Source of the DNA: Eledone cirrhosa
Taxonomy: Eukaryota > Mollusca > Cephalopoda > Octopoda > Eledonidae
NCBI GenBank assembly: GCA_964016885.1
Contig: OZ024743.1
Location: forward strand, 16,807,972 to 16,871,971
DNA: 64,000 nt
Reading direction: 5' to 3'
The position numbers and the translations under genes are program-made. Each line of letters begins with the position of its first letter. The stretch's first letter is position 1. The notes beneath the pieces are model-generated. The model saw only the letters and a list, made by a program, of their open reading frames with translations, ran no database searches and was not told the DNA's origin. Shown here in pieces: positions 36,601 to 48,009 of the stretch.

Positions 36601-38206
36601 TGATGCCCTTGACCATTATGCTGCGAAAAGTGAGAGCAGGATACAAGTTGGGAAGGGGAGAGCTTACCATCAATCACCTCCCCTTCATGGACGACCTTAA
36701 GCTCTTCGGGAAAAGTGAGAAGGAGTTGGATGTGCTTGTTGACACTGTCCGTATTTTCAGCAGTGATATATGTATGCAGTTTGGTATTGGTAAATGTGGA
36801 GTCATTGTGATGAAGAGGGGTAGGTTGAGCAGAAGTAACGGGATCCAGATACCAACAGGTGAGATGATAAAGGAAATTGACTCTGAGGAAGGATACAAGT
36901 ATTTGGGCGTTCTGGAGGCTGATGGCATAAAGAACAAAAAAATGAAGGAATTGTTAAGAACTGAATACATTCGGAGAGTAAGGAGCGTATTGAAGTCACA
37001 TCTGAACAGCAGAAATGCCATAAGCGCAGTAAATTCCCGAGCTGTGTCTATTATTAGGTACAGTGCGGGAATTCTGAGATGGAATGTTGCTGAACAAAAA
37101 GAAATGGATAGGAAGACTAGGAAGCTATTGACTATCTACAACATGTTCCACAAGAGGAGTGATGTCGATAGACTCTACCTAAGGAGATCTGAGGGTGGAA
37201 GAGGTCTTATCAGCATAGAGGACTGTGTTCAGATGGAGAAAAACAACCTATACAAATACGTGACCTATAGTAAGGAGCCAATGCTCAGAACTGTACTGAA
37301 GGAGGGGACAGTAGGCCAGGGGATGTCCAAGGAGGAAATAACATCAAGGAGGAAGAGCAGCCTTAAGGGAAAATCCCTTCATAGTACCTTCTTTGAGAAA
37401 ACTGAATTTAGAGATCCACAGACATGGAACTGGTTGAGAAGAGGAGACCTCAAAAAGGCTACAGAAGGAATGTTAATGGCTGCGCAGGAGCAGGCCCTCA
37501 AAACGAAGTGGTTGAAGCACCATATCTACAAGGAGGAGGCTAGCCCACTGTGCAGGATCTGTGGAGAGAGAGAGGAGACTGTGGCTCACATTGTGTCCGA
37601 GTGTAAACACCTAGCCCAGACCCACTATAAGGGCTGGAGACACGATGTGATGGGCAGGGTGATCCACTGGCACCTGTGCAAAGTAAACAATCTACCACAT
37701 TCTGAGAAATGGTATGAGCATAGGCCAGAGGCGGTGATGGAGAACAATCAGGTGAAGGTGCTGTGGGATTTTAGGATACAGACGGACAAAAAACTGGAAC
37801 ACAATAGACCTGACCTGGTGGTTGTGGACAAAGAAAAAAGATCGTGCCTGATTGTGGATGTGGCCTGCCCGTTCGACACGAGAGTGCAAGAGAAGGAGAG
37901 GGAGAAAATTAACCGATACCAGGACCTAAAGTGGGAGGTGAAAAGAATTTGGAACTGCCATGAAGTCAAAGTGATCCCCATTGTCATAGGCGCACTGGGG
38001 ACTATCTCCAAAAGTTTCCAGGGATGGTTAAAGAAAATCGGCCCCTTCACGCTTTTTGGAACGCTTCAAAAGGCATGCTTGCTTGGAACAGCAAGAACCC
38101 TCCGATACGTCCTGAATATCTGAGGCTGCAGGTAGTGGCTTGATATTCAATCCAACGGACTTTCCAGTTAACTAACATCAATGACTGTGATTCAAGGAAT
38201 AACAAT
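33646..38206 (+). mobile_element. R4-like LINE, family A, full-length copy A2
   Basis: Same structure as A1. The leader contains an extra block near 34010-34050 (CAGCCAGATAACGACATTTT) that A1 lacks but the older copy at 57937-62517 retains, so A1 lost it. The 3' end runs into (AAT)n and then directly into the 3' end of Tx1-like copy 2. Confidence 0.9.
34732..38123 (+). pseudogene. R4-like RT-endonuclease protein, one frameshift (A2)
   Basis: Frame 1 at 34732-36336 and frame 2 at 36315-38123 repeat A1 with the same one-base loss and the same NYRYITCL change. Only four residue differences from A1 are visible: EENYHH for EEIYHH, HLPFMDD for HLLFMDD next to the catalytic motif, LRTVLKE for LRTALKE and KKIGPFT for KKIGLFT. 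The Leu-to-Pro change beside FMDD would probably harm the palm even if the frame were joined. Zinc knuckle and nuclease core are intact in sequence. Confidence 0.9.
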
Positions 38207-38230
38207 AACAATAATAATAATAATAATAAT
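38207..38230. repeat. (AAT)n microsatellite
   Basis: Short array shared by the 3' end of R4-like A2 (+) and the 3' end of Tx1-like copy 2 (-), a tail-to-tail junction. Confidence 0.95.
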
Positions 38231-38480
38231 GTTTTCTTTATTAACCACAAGGGTTCACATAAAGTAGACATTAAGGACAGTGCAGGACAATGCAGGACGG
38301 TACAAATGGGCATTTCTGCGTGTAAAAAACAAAAACAGAGGATGTAACAAAAAATAACAATGAAAAATTCCCCAATAGGGGGCAGACTTCGGAGGGACAT
38401 TTGTGGTGAAAGCCCAGTAAAATGCCACAATGACCCTGACCACCAAGTCAAGTGCCCTCTCCCAGTTTTCCAACTTTAAT

Positions 38481-41400
38481 TTACAGATATATACTCAGTG
38501 TAGGCCCATTCACTCGGGCCATTCTTGCTTCTCTCACCCATCTTTCAACAAAATGCTGGGAAGAGAGCACTTCCCTCTCTACTCTGATTTTCCTTTTCAA
38601 ATGAAATTTGAAAAAGTCAATCAGAGCATCACCGAAGAGGTAAGTGCTCGTCTTCAGTCCTTTCAAACGTGTCCACCATACTATCTCTTTCACCATGGCC
38701 ACCAGGCAGATAAAAACTGCCTGCCCTTCCCGGCTAAAGGAGGGGGGCGGGGCAATCCTCACGATGGACTCAGATGATAGCCGGATCCGTCCTAAACGCG
38801 ACAGCAGGTGTTCGACATAAACCCACAAGTCAGCAATTTTCGGACACTGGACGAGTGCGTGCAGGACGGTTTCGTCGCCCTGCGCGCATCTCGGACATGC
38901 CCGGCTGACGGCACCTCCATGCCTGCAGAGTTTATCCCGAACTGGCAAGGCTCCTCGGTAGCACTGCCAGGCCAGAGATTTCTGGAAGTTGTCCATAGGC
39001 CCTGGCCCGAAAGTTCTTCCGAAGAGATTGGCTAGTTGATATTCGTCGACGCCTAGAGTTTCCCCAAGTACGTCGTCGCTCTTCCCCTCCACTAATCCTA
39101 TATAGAACGCCGAGGTGGAGTTTCCACCGATCACATTGCCCGATTGTTCGAGGGCTGTGAGCGCCTGAAGACATTCCAGTCTCCAGGCGCTCCCTCTCGG
39201 TCTTCGCTTGACCCAGGACTGCAGCTCCTTCAAGGAAACGAGCTGGGGAAAAACGCGTCTAGCAAACGGCGACCACACCTGATCACCGTCGAGGAAGAGG
39301 TGGAGATGTCGTAGCCTGAGCGCGTGCCTGCGCATCATCAGCCACGGCATGCCCAGCCCTCCACGTAGCGGGTGTTGACAACAGATGGACCGCCTGACCA
39401 TCGGAGCACGTCCCTTCCACAAAAAGCGAAAGAGCAAACGCTCCAGCGCAGTCAGGCGAGGCTTAGGACAAGGTACGACGGTCAGGCGGTAGCAGATGAC
39501 AGACGCGATGTACGCGTTAGCCACCTTCGCTCGACCTTTCAGGGATAGATTCCTCTCCGCCCATTTCTGGGTGAGAGAAGCCACCCTGCTCGTCACCTTG
39601 TCCCAGTTTTTGTCCGTCTGGAGGTCCGGACCGAACCAGACCCCTAGCAATTTAACCGGTCCGTCCGTCCAGCGCCCGACGACGATGTTGGACGGCATTG
39701 ACCTGCCTCTCCAGGTGCCGAGCTGCAGGCCCACTGACTTTTCCTGGTTGATCATTGCTCCTGTCACCGCTTCGTATTCTCTTAGTGTAGAGCCGATCGC
39801 CTCGATGTGTTTGGCGTTCGACACCACTACGGTGACATCGTCCGCATATGCTGACACGGATCTTCCGCATCCTAGTTCGCGCGGGACTCCCCTCAACGTC
39901 TCCAGTTTGTGCAGTAATGGCTCGAGAGTCAATACGTACAAGAGGGACGAGAGGGGACATCCTTGGCGGACCGAGCGCATGAAGTTGAACGGTTCCGACA
40001 GGTGACCGTTCACTCTCACCACAGAGCAGATGTCGCTGTGCATGGCAGCGATCCAGCCTCTGAAGACGGGCCCAAAGCCAGCCGCCCTCAGGACTGCCGC
40101 TAGGTAACGATGGTCGACCCTATCGAAAGCTTTCGACTGATCTAAATTGATCGAGGACCCACCCGTGCCAGGTTCCCTAGCTACCCTCTCTACGATGTAT
40201 CGCATGAGGTGGAGGTTGTCGTGGATGGATCTGTCGGGAATGGCGCATGTCTGCGCCTCTCCCACCAGACCACCAACGACAAGCGCCAACCTCTTTGCTA
40301 GCACCTTGGCCAAAATCTTAAACTCTGTGTTTAGCAGAGTTATGGGCCGGAAATTGTCTATGTTATCCCCCTTGTTCGGATCCTTTCTCAGCAGTGCCAC
40401 CGCTCCTCGGCTCACAGAACTGGGAATTCTCCCATTCTGTTGCCAGTTGCAGTAGACGTCCGCCAAGAGGCCTCCGAACAAGTCTGGCATCTGTACGTAA
40501 AGTTCATAGGGCAGACCATCCAAACCAGGCGATTCACCCCTTGTGCAGCCAGTCATTGCCTCCCTTACTTCAGCGGCTGTTATCGGCTTTTCGCAACACT
40601 TCGCCTCAGTGGCCGAGAGCCGCGGCAGTCCGTCGAGGTAGACACTAAAGTCCATCCCTCTACCCGGCCCACCGCTGCCCCCGAACAGCTGAGCGAAGTG
40701 TCGCTGAAAAGCTTCACACATTTGCCCGGGATCGAGTAGCATGCGCCCGTCGTGGTCCACCAAAGACCGGATCGTGGCTTTGTTGCCACGACGCGCCTCC
40801 GCCACTCGGGCCCATTGAACGGCTTTCGTCCCCTCGTGTCTGAGAGCACGCACCCTTGCTCTGACAACGCAGCCTTCGTGCTTTGCATTGAAAAATTGGT
40901 CATGGGCCAATTTCGCCGCAAGCACGTCGGTCGCAATGCCTTTGCTAAGCGCCTCGTCTAATTTTCTAACTAGTTCTCCCTCTGCTCTATTTTTCTCTAT
41001 TGCTAAAGCCTTACTAAACCTAATCGATTCTATTCTAATCGCTCTTTTCAGAGCAAACCACCACTTGTTGTTGACGATGGCCCCCGTCAACGCCCGCTTA
41101 ACTAGTTCGCTAATCCGGTCTCTGTAGGCCTTGCGCGCTGGTAAGGACGCGTTTAGCTTCCAGTAGCCGGATCCTCGTCTATGAAGCCTATCTAAGTCAA
41201 GCACACAGATCACGAATTTGTGGTCCGTGTAGCTGACTATCTTGAATTGTGGACAGCCTATGCTAGACCTATCTATTTCCCTACAAAATACTCTATCTAG
41301 ATATGATCTGGATGACCCTATGCGGTTTGTCCAAGTCCACATTGGCACATTAGGGAAATCCAATCGGTACCTGTCAGACAGTTCAAAACGCCTGAGCAGG

Positions 41401-41900
41401 TTGGTGAGGCTCTTGCACCCTCCACCCCTATCCGCTAATCCCACACAGTCCCAGCGTGCATCTAAGATCCCGTTCCAGTCGCCCACTAACACTAAAGAGC
41501 GGGACGTTCCAAGAAAGGTCTCCAGACGCCGGAAGAAATCAGGCCGCCCTGCTCCTGTCGGGGCATAGACGGCGACTAGCCTGCAAGCTTGCCCGTCTCC
41601 GCTGGTCACGTCCTGCACCACCAGCTTACCCTCTGGGTCCAAGAAGATGGCCCGTATGGCGAGATCCAAACCTCTCCGAAAAAGCACAGCAACTCCTCCA
41701 CCGGATCCAGGACGGCTGGGAGATGCGTACACATCGTAGCCGCCGAAGATCGGTGCGAAGGCCCGTGCTTCGGAGATTCTGGTCTCGCTGATGGCCACTA
41801 CATCTATGTTTAGTGACCTGAGGTCGTTGAGCAGGTGACCCTGCTTCCATGACAACCCCAAGCCACGCGCATTTATGCTGCCTATTCTGAGTGAGGTCAT
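38481..41900 (-). CDS. Tx1-like ORF2 protein: AP-endonuclease-type nuclease plus reverse transcriptase
   Basis: An open frame of 1139 residues. Residues 1-235 form an endonuclease/exonuclease/phosphatase-fold nuclease: Asn10 in SINARGL, Glu39 in ISET, Asp141 and Asn143 in GDWNG, Asp226-His227 in YTDHK. GYWKLN (245-250) is typical of the Tx1/L1 group. The RT spans about 480-760: FRPITLLN, Asp587 in INLDQSKAFD, RQGCPLSSLLY, YADD at 685-688. A CX2CX8HX4C knuckle follows (Cys1002, Cys1005, His1014, Cys1019). The enzyme would nick the target and prime reverse transcription of LINE RNA. The start ATG is 35 bp after the ORF1 stop, as in copies 1 and 3. A few substitutions against copy 3 (GESPGL for GKSPGL) could still impair it. 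Confidence 0.9.
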   Translation of the reverse strand: MTSLRIGSINARGLGLSWKQGHLLNDLRSLNIDVVAISETRISEARAFAPIFGGYDVYASPSRPGSGGGVAVLFRRGLDLAIRAIFLDPEGKLVVQDVTSGDGQACRLVAVYAPTGAGRPDFFRRLETFLGTSRSLVLVGDWNGILDARWDCVGLADRGGGCKSLTNLLRRFELSDRYRLDFPNVPMWTWTNRIGSSRSYLDRVFCREIDRSSIGCPQFKIVSYTDHKFVICVLDLDRLHRRGSGYWKLNASLPARKAYRDRISELVKRALTGAIVNNKWWFALKRAIRIESIRFSKALAIEKNRAEGELVRKLDEALSKGIATDVLAAKLAHDQFFNAKHEGCVVRARVRALRHEGTKAVQWARVAEARRGNKATIRSLVDHDGRMLLDPGQMCEAFQRHFAQLFGGSGGPGRGMDFSVYLDGLPRLSATEAKCCEKPITAAEVREAMTGCTRGESPGLDGLPYELYVQMPDLFGGLLADVYCNWQQNGRIPSSVSRGAVALLRKDPNKGDNIDNFRPITLLNTEFKILAKVLAKRLALVVGGLVGEAQTCAIPDRSIHDNLHLMRYIVERVAREPGTGGSSINLDQSKAFDRVDHRYLAAVLRAAGFGPVFRGWIAAMHSDICSVVRVNGHLSEPFNFMRSVRQGCPLSSLLYVLTLEPLLHKLETLRGVPRELGCGRSVSAYADDVTVVVSNAKHIEAIGSTLREYEAVTGAMINQEKSVGLQLGTWRGRSMPSNIVVGRWTDGPVKLLGVWFGPDLQTDKNWDKVTSRVASLTQKWAERNLSLKGRAKVANAYIASVICYRLTVVPCPKPRLTALERLLFRFLWKGRAPMVRRSICCQHPLRGGLGMPWLMMRRHALRLRHLHLFLDGDQVWSPFARRVFPQLVSLKELQSWVKRRPRGSAWRLECLQALTALEQSGNVIGGNSTSAFYIGLVEGKSDDVLGETLGVDEYQLANLFGRTFGPGPMDNFQKSLAWQCYRGALPVRDKLCRHGGAVSRACPRCAQGDETVLHALVQCPKIADLWVYVEHLLSRLGRIRLSSESIVRIAPPPSFSREGQAVFICLVAMVKEIVWWTRLKGLKTSTYLFGDALIDFFKFHLKRKIRVEREVLSSQHFVERWVREARMARVNGPTLSIYL

Positions 41901-41935
41901 GTTTAAAATAGAGTGGAAAAGATGGGAAAGACCAC

Positions 41936-44037
41936 TTACCGTACTTTTGGTAGAGGAGGGATGGTTTTTACATCCCTTTTCACTTGATCGTCTGGTGAAG
42001 GGACCGTTGAATCGTACCTTCGGCTGGTCGTCGGTTCTTCTAAGAGAATGTCTGAGTATACTCTTCGATTGATGGTTCCTCCTAGGTCCCTGAAATCACC
42101 AACTGCGTTGGGGAATTTCGTTTTAATATTTGTGTATTGTTTCTGTGCTATTTTTAGCAGTCTTATGTTAGTTGGCGTTTTGATTGGTGCTGGTATTATG
42201 TAGTCCTGTTGTGAAATGTCTGTGTGTTCAATTATGTAAGTCATTAGTTTCTTGTTGTGTGTATTTATTGCCGTGCATTTGTTTTTCTGGGGGTGGGGTG
42301 TGGTTCTGCTATTTTCTTGTCGTTGTTGCTGGGTGTGTGTGTTTTGTTGTTGTGTTTGCGATGTTGGTGCTTGTGGTGGTGGTGTTGAAGGTGTTGTTGG
42401 CGGTGGGGTTGTCGCCGGTGGTGATGGTGGCGCTAGTGTGGGTGGTGATGGTGTTGGTGTTGTTGCTGCTGTGGGTCTCTTTGCAGTAGACTTTACCCTT
42501 TTCTCATTTCTTTCCTCCCTTTTCAAAGGCGACGATGCGCTGCTTCTGCGTTTGTGCCTTCTTACGACCTTTTGCCATCTCTCTCCCACCTCACACTCCA
42601 TGTCTGATTCTGTGAGGTCGGGGAGGGGTACCAGCTCCACTCTTTCACTTGTTGTTGTTGATGATGTTTGCACTGGAGTCTCTGTTGCAGCTGCATTTGG
42701 TATTGCTGTTGTTGTTGTTAGTATTTCCACTGCTGCTGCTGTTTTTGATTTCCGTGGAGTGGGTATGGGTGCCACGGGCCTATCGTTCCTGGTTGCCGCT
42801 TGTCCTGTTGCTGGTAGCCGTGGAGCCGGATTCGGAAGGAGGGGGGTTTTCTCCTTTCTCAGGGTCTTCTCGTTGCAGAAGGCCCTGAGGTGAGTCTTCG
42901 ATCCACAGCGAAAGCATTTCGGGCGTTTGCCCTCAACACTTATGGGCAGTTGAGTGCCGTTATCGAAGTCTATCACATCCGGGATAGCTTCGATGCACTC
43001 CTGGTTGGTTTGGATTAGCATCTCAATGGAGGAGCCGACCCAATCTTCTCTTACTTTTTTCTGTACTTGCAGTACAGTTGTTTTGTCCTCGATTCCGACG
43101 AGGACAGACGCGGCCAGCCAAGAAGCGGTCATTCCGGGGGGGGGGGGACGTGGGTCAGTTTGACCCTCACAATTTTTTGCCCACAGTAGGAGGGCACCAA
43201 CACCATTTCCTCGCTCCTTAGGGTCACTACTGATTGGGCCTTTGGCTCCTGGGGTGTGGCAAAAAGTACGTCTACGGTGGCATATTTTTTGCCTCGGGTG
43301 ATGTGCGTTTTCCGCTGCCACACAGACCCCAAGGCTTTTTGTATTTGGGCCTCTGTGGCTCTTTCCACCCTACGGGATTTTGTACTTACTGTACGGTACG
43401 TGACCGTACAGTGCTCTTGGGTTTCGAAAAATTTTTCCGCTGTCTTGCAGATTGCTCGGTGTCCGTTCTGTGTCACCATCTTCTTCGCTTCCTCTAATTC
43501 CTCATTTGTTATGAGGATTGTTTCCAAGTTTTTCGCAATACCTGCAAATGAGATTGGTTTTTCTCTGGTGTTGTTGTTGTCGTCAGAGCTGCTGGTACTT
43601 TTGTTGTTGCTGCAGGTACTACGACTACTGCCTCCGCCGCTGTTGCTGTGGTTGTTGTTGGTGTTGCTGCTGCTAATGCTGTTGTTGTTTATGCTGCTGG
43701 TGATGCTGTTGCGGCTGCTACTGTTGTTTTCATTGTCACTGTTGCTGTTGTTATTACGGCTGCTACTGCTATTATTCCTGACGTCAGACGAATGAACTGG
43801 GTTTTCGTATTTCCCGCACACCTGTTTCGTCGCTGTCGTCGTCGTCGTGGAGAAACCTTGCACGCTTTGCACGAGACTTTTCTTTTCTTTCGTCACTTGC
43901 GAAAGAGAAGGGAGGGAGAGAGACACATTTAAAGAAGGGAGGGAGAGAGACAATCTTCTCTCTGCTGTAGTGATGATTGAGGAAGAAGAAGACGGAATGA
44001 GTGGGAGTGACGTATGAAATTTCTTTTTCGTAGCCAT
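41936..44037 (-). pseudogene. Tx1-like ORF1 protein, split at an expanded C-run
   Basis: Starts at the ATG at 44037 (MATKKKFHTSLPLIPSS). The first frame (44037-43129) has an Ser/Asn tract, then KALGSVWQRKTHITRGKK and VRVKLTHVPP. The second frame (ending 41936) continues WLAASVLVGIEDKTTVLQVQ, the zinc knuckle CFRCGSKTHLRAFC and a Pro/Thr/Gln-rich tail ending KTIPPLPKVR. The break is a run of 12 C on the sense strand (43147-43136) where the frame-keeping copy 1 has seven. Apart from this run the whole ORF1 is open, so a single length change separates it from an intact gag-like RNA-binding protein. Confidence 0.85.
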
Positions 44038-44060
44038 GTTGTTTTTTGTTTAAAATGAAT

Positions 44061-44113
44061 ATTGGGTACAAAACCCCAATAACTGGTTATTTAACCCCGA
44101 AGGGCCAAATAAC
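44061..44113 (-). promoter_or_regulatory. Structured 5' UTR hairpins of Tx1-like copy 2
   Basis: On the sense (minus) strand a 12 bp stem closed by a UUCG tetraloop spans 44113-44086. A second hairpin, AUUGGG with CCCAAU around 8 nt, spans 44080-44061. They lie within 80 nt upstream of the ORF1 ATG and are preserved in copies 1 and 3. They could influence translation or RNP assembly; that role is inference. Confidence 0.65.
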
Positions 44114-44251
44114 GGACAGAAAGACCCCTCTCACGAGGAGGAGGGTGTCTTTATCAACAATTTGGTTCAAGTTTTAAACAATTTACAATTGTTTTAACGG
44201 TTAAAAATTACTATACCTTACAGAGCCGAGCCTCCGTCAACCATGGCATTC

Positions 44252-44293
<42 letters not shown>
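44252..44293. repeat. (AAT)n microsatellite
   Basis: 14 AAT units between the 5' end of Tx1-like copy 2 and the 3' end of copy 3. Confidence 0.95.
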
Positions 44294-44295
<2 letters not shown>

Positions 44296-44554
44296 TTTCT
44301 TTATTAACCACAAGGGTTTACATAAAGTAGACATTAAGGACAGTGCAGGACAATGCAGGACGGTACAAATGGGCATTTCTGCGTATAAAAAACAAAAACA
44401 GAGGATGTAACAAAAATAACAATGAAAATAACAATGAAAAATTCCCCAATAGTGGGGAGACTTCGGAGGGACATTTGTGGTGAAAGCCCAGTAAAAAGCC
44501 ACAATGACCCTGACCACCAAGGCAAGTGCCCTCTCCCAGTTTTCCACCTTTAAT

Positions 44555-47500
44555 TTACAGATATATACACAGAGTAGGCCCATTCACTCGGGCCATTCTT
44601 GCTTCTCTCACCCATCTTTCAACAAAATGCTGGGAAGAGAGCACTTCCCTCTCTACTCTGATTTTCCTTTTCAAATGAAATTTGAAAAAGTCAATCAGAG
44701 CATCACCGAAGAGGTAAGTGCTCGTCTTCAGCCCTTTCAAACGTGTCCACCATACTATCTCTTTCACCATGGCCACCAGGCAGATAAAAACTGCCTGCCC
44801 TTCCCGGCTAAAGGAGGAGGGCGGGGCAATCCTCACGATGGACTCAGATGATAGCCGGATCCGTCCTAAACGCGACAGCAGGTGTTCGACATAAACCCAC
44901 AAGTCAGCAATTTTCGGACACTGGACGAGTGCGTGCAGGACGGTTTCGTCGCCCTGCGCGCATCTCGGACATGCCCGGCTGACGGCACCTCCATGCCTGT
45001 AGAGTTTATCCGGAACTGGCAAGGCTCCTCGGTAGCACTGCCAGGCCAGAGATTTCTGGAAGTTGTCCATAGGCCCTGGCCCGAAAGTTCTTCCGAAGAG
45101 ATTGGCTAGTTGATTTTCGTCGACGCCTAGAGTTTCCCCAAGTACGTCGTCGCTCTTCCCCTCCACTAATCCTCTATAGAACGCCGAGGTGGAGTTTCCA
45201 CCGATCACATTGCCCGATTGGTCGAGGGCTGTGAGCGCCTGAAGACATTCCAGTCTCCAGGCGCTCCCTCTCGGTCTTCGCTTGACCCAGGACTGCAGCT
45301 CCGTCAAGGAAACGAGCTGGGGAAAAACGCGTCTAGCAAACGGCGACCACACCTGATCACCGTCGAGGAAGAGGTAGAGATGTCGTAGCCTGAGCGCGTG
45401 CCTGCGCATCATCAGCCACGGCATGCCCAGCCCTCCACGTAGCGGGTGTTGACAACAGATGGACCGCCTGACCATCGAAGCACGTCCCTTCCACAAAAAG
45501 CGAAAGAGCAAACGCTCCAGCGCAGTCAGGCGAGGCTTAGGACAAGGTACGACGGTTAGGCGGTAGCAGATGACAGACGCGATGTACGCGTTAGCCACCT
45601 CCGCTCGACCTTTCAGGGATAGCTTCCTCTCCGCCCATTTCTGGGTGAGAGAAGCCACCCTGCTCGTCACCTCGTCCCAGTTTTTGTCCGTCTGGAGGTC
45701 CGGACCGAACCAGACCCCTAGCAGTTTAACCGGTCCGTCCGTCCAGCGCCCGACGACGCTGTTGGACGGCATGGACCTGCCTCTCCAGGTGCCGAGCTGC
45801 AGGCCCACTGACTTTTCCTGGTTGATCATTGCTCCTGTCACCGCTTCGTATTCTCTTAGTGTAGTGCCGATCGCCTCGATGTGTTTGGCGTTCGACACCA
45901 CTACGGTGACATCGTCCGCATATGCTGACACGGATCTTCCGCATCCTAGTTCGCGCGGGACTCCCCTCAACGTCTCCAGTTTGTGCAGTAATGGCTCGAG
46001 CGTCAATACGTACAAGAGGGACGAGAGGGGACATCCTTGGCGGACCGAGCGCATGATGTTGAACGGTTCCGACAGGTGACCGTTCACTCTCACCACAGAG
46101 CAGATGTCGCTGTGCATGGCAGCGATCCAGCCTCTGAAGACGGGCCCAAAGCCAGCCGCCCTCAGGACTGCCGCTAGGTAACGATGGTCGACCCTATCGA
46201 AAGCTTTCGACTGATCTAAATTGATCAAGGACCCACCCGTGCCAGGTTCCCTAGCTACCCTCTCTACGATGTATCGCATGAGGTGGAGGTTGTCGTGGAT
46301 GGATCTGTCGGGAATGGCGCATGTCTGCGCCTCTCCCACCAGACCACCAACGACAAGCGCCAACCTCTTTGCTAGCACCTTGGCCAAAATCTTAAACTCT
46401 GTGTTTAGCAGAGTTATGGGCCGGAAATTGTCTATGTTATCCCCCTTGTTCGGATCCTTTCTCAGCAGTGCCACCGCTCCTCGGCTCACAGAACTGGGAA
46501 TTCTCCCGTTGTGTTGCCAGTTGCAGTAGACGTCCGCCAAGAGGCCTCCGAACAAGTCTGGCATCTGTACGTAAAGTTCATAGGGCAGACAATCCAAACC
46601 AGGCGATTTACCCCTTGTGCAGCCAGTCATTGCCTCCCTTACTTCAGCGGCTGTTATCGGCTTTTCGCAACACTTCGCCTCAGTGGCCGAGAGCCGCGGC
46701 AGTCCGTCGAGGTAGACACTAAAGTCCATCCCTCTACCCGGCCCCCCGCTGCCCCCGAACAGCTGAGCGAAGTGTCGCTGAAAAGCTTCACACATTTGCC
46801 CGGGATCGAGTAGCATGCGCCCGTCGTGGTCCACCAAAGACCGGATCGTGGCTTTGTTGCCACGACGCGCCTCCGCCACTCGGGCCCATTGAACGGCTTT
46901 CGTCCCCTCGTGTCTGAGAGCACGCACCCTAGCTCTGACAACGCAGCCTTCGTGCTTTGCATTGAAGAATTGGTCAAGGGCCAATTTCGCCGCAAGCACG
47001 TCGGTCGCAATGCCTTTGCTAAGCGCCTCGTCTAATTTTCTAACTAGTTCTCCCTCTGCTCTATTTTTCTCTATTGCTAAAGCCTTACTAAACCTAATCG
47101 ATTCTATTCTAATCGCTCTTTTCAGAGCAAACCACCACTTGTTGTTGACGATGGCCCCCGTCAACGCCCGCTTAACTAGTTCGCTAATCCGGTCTCTGTA
47201 GGCCTTGCGCGCTGGTAAGGACGCGTTTAGCTTCCAGTAGCCGGGTCCTCGTCTATGAAGCCTATCTAGGTCAAGCACACAGATCACGAATTTGTGGTCC
47301 GTGTAGCTGACTATCTTGAATTGTGGACAGCCTATGCTAGACCTATCTATTTCCCTACAAAATACTCTATCTAGATATGATCTGGATGACCCTATGCGGT
47401 TTGTCCAAGTCTACATTGGCACATTCGGGAAATCCAATCGGTACCTGTCAGACAGTTCAAAACGCCTGAGCAGGTTGGTGAGGCTCTTGCACCCTCCACC

Positions 47501-47974
47501 CCTATCCGCTAATCCCACACAGTCCCAGCGTGCATCTAAGATCCCGTTCCAGTCGCCCACTAACACTAAAGAGCGGGACGTTCCAAGAAAGGTCTCCAGA
47601 CGCCGGAAGAAATCAGGCCGCCCTGCTCCTGTCGGGGCATAGACGGCCACTAGCCTGAAAACTTGCCCGTCTCCGCTGGTCACGTCCAGCACCACCAGCT
47701 TACCCTCTGGGTCCAGGAAGATGGCCCGTATGGCGAGATCCAAACCTCTCCGAAAAAGCACAGCAACTCCTCCACCCGATCCAGGACGGCTGGGAGATGC
47801 GTACACATCGTAGCCGCCGAAGATCGGTACGAAGGCCCGTGCTTCGGAGATTCTGGTCTCGCTGATGGCCACTACATCTATGTTTAGTGACCTGAGGTCG
47901 TTGAGCAGGTGACCCTGCTTCCATGACGACCCCAAGCCACGCGCATTTATGCTGCCTATTCTGAGTGAGGTCAT
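44555..47974 (-). pseudogene. Tx1-like ORF2 with a single nonsense codon
   Basis: The frame is continuous from MTSLRIGSINARG (47974) to the end at 44555 except for one TAG at 47413-47411, where copy 2 has a Trp codon (PMWTWTNRIG). It falls inside the endonuclease domain before YTDHK. All RT motifs, including SAYADDVTVVV, and the zinc knuckle CPRCAQGDETVLHALVQC are intact downstream. One substitution therefore separates this copy from an intact ORF2. Confidence 0.9.
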
Positions 47975-48009
47975 GTTTAAAATAGAGTGGAAAAGATGGG
48001 AAAGACCAC

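Larger units (their letters stand above)
38231..44251 (-). mobile_element. Tx1-like LINE, copy 2, full length
   Basis: 6.0 kb. The 5' end (minus strand GAATGCCATGGTTGACGGAG) adjoins (AAT)n at 44252; the 3' end, with AATAAA at 38242-38237, adjoins (AAT)n at 38230. ORF2 is intact and ORF1 is split by an expanded C-run. Of the copies here it is the closest to functional. Confidence 0.9.
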
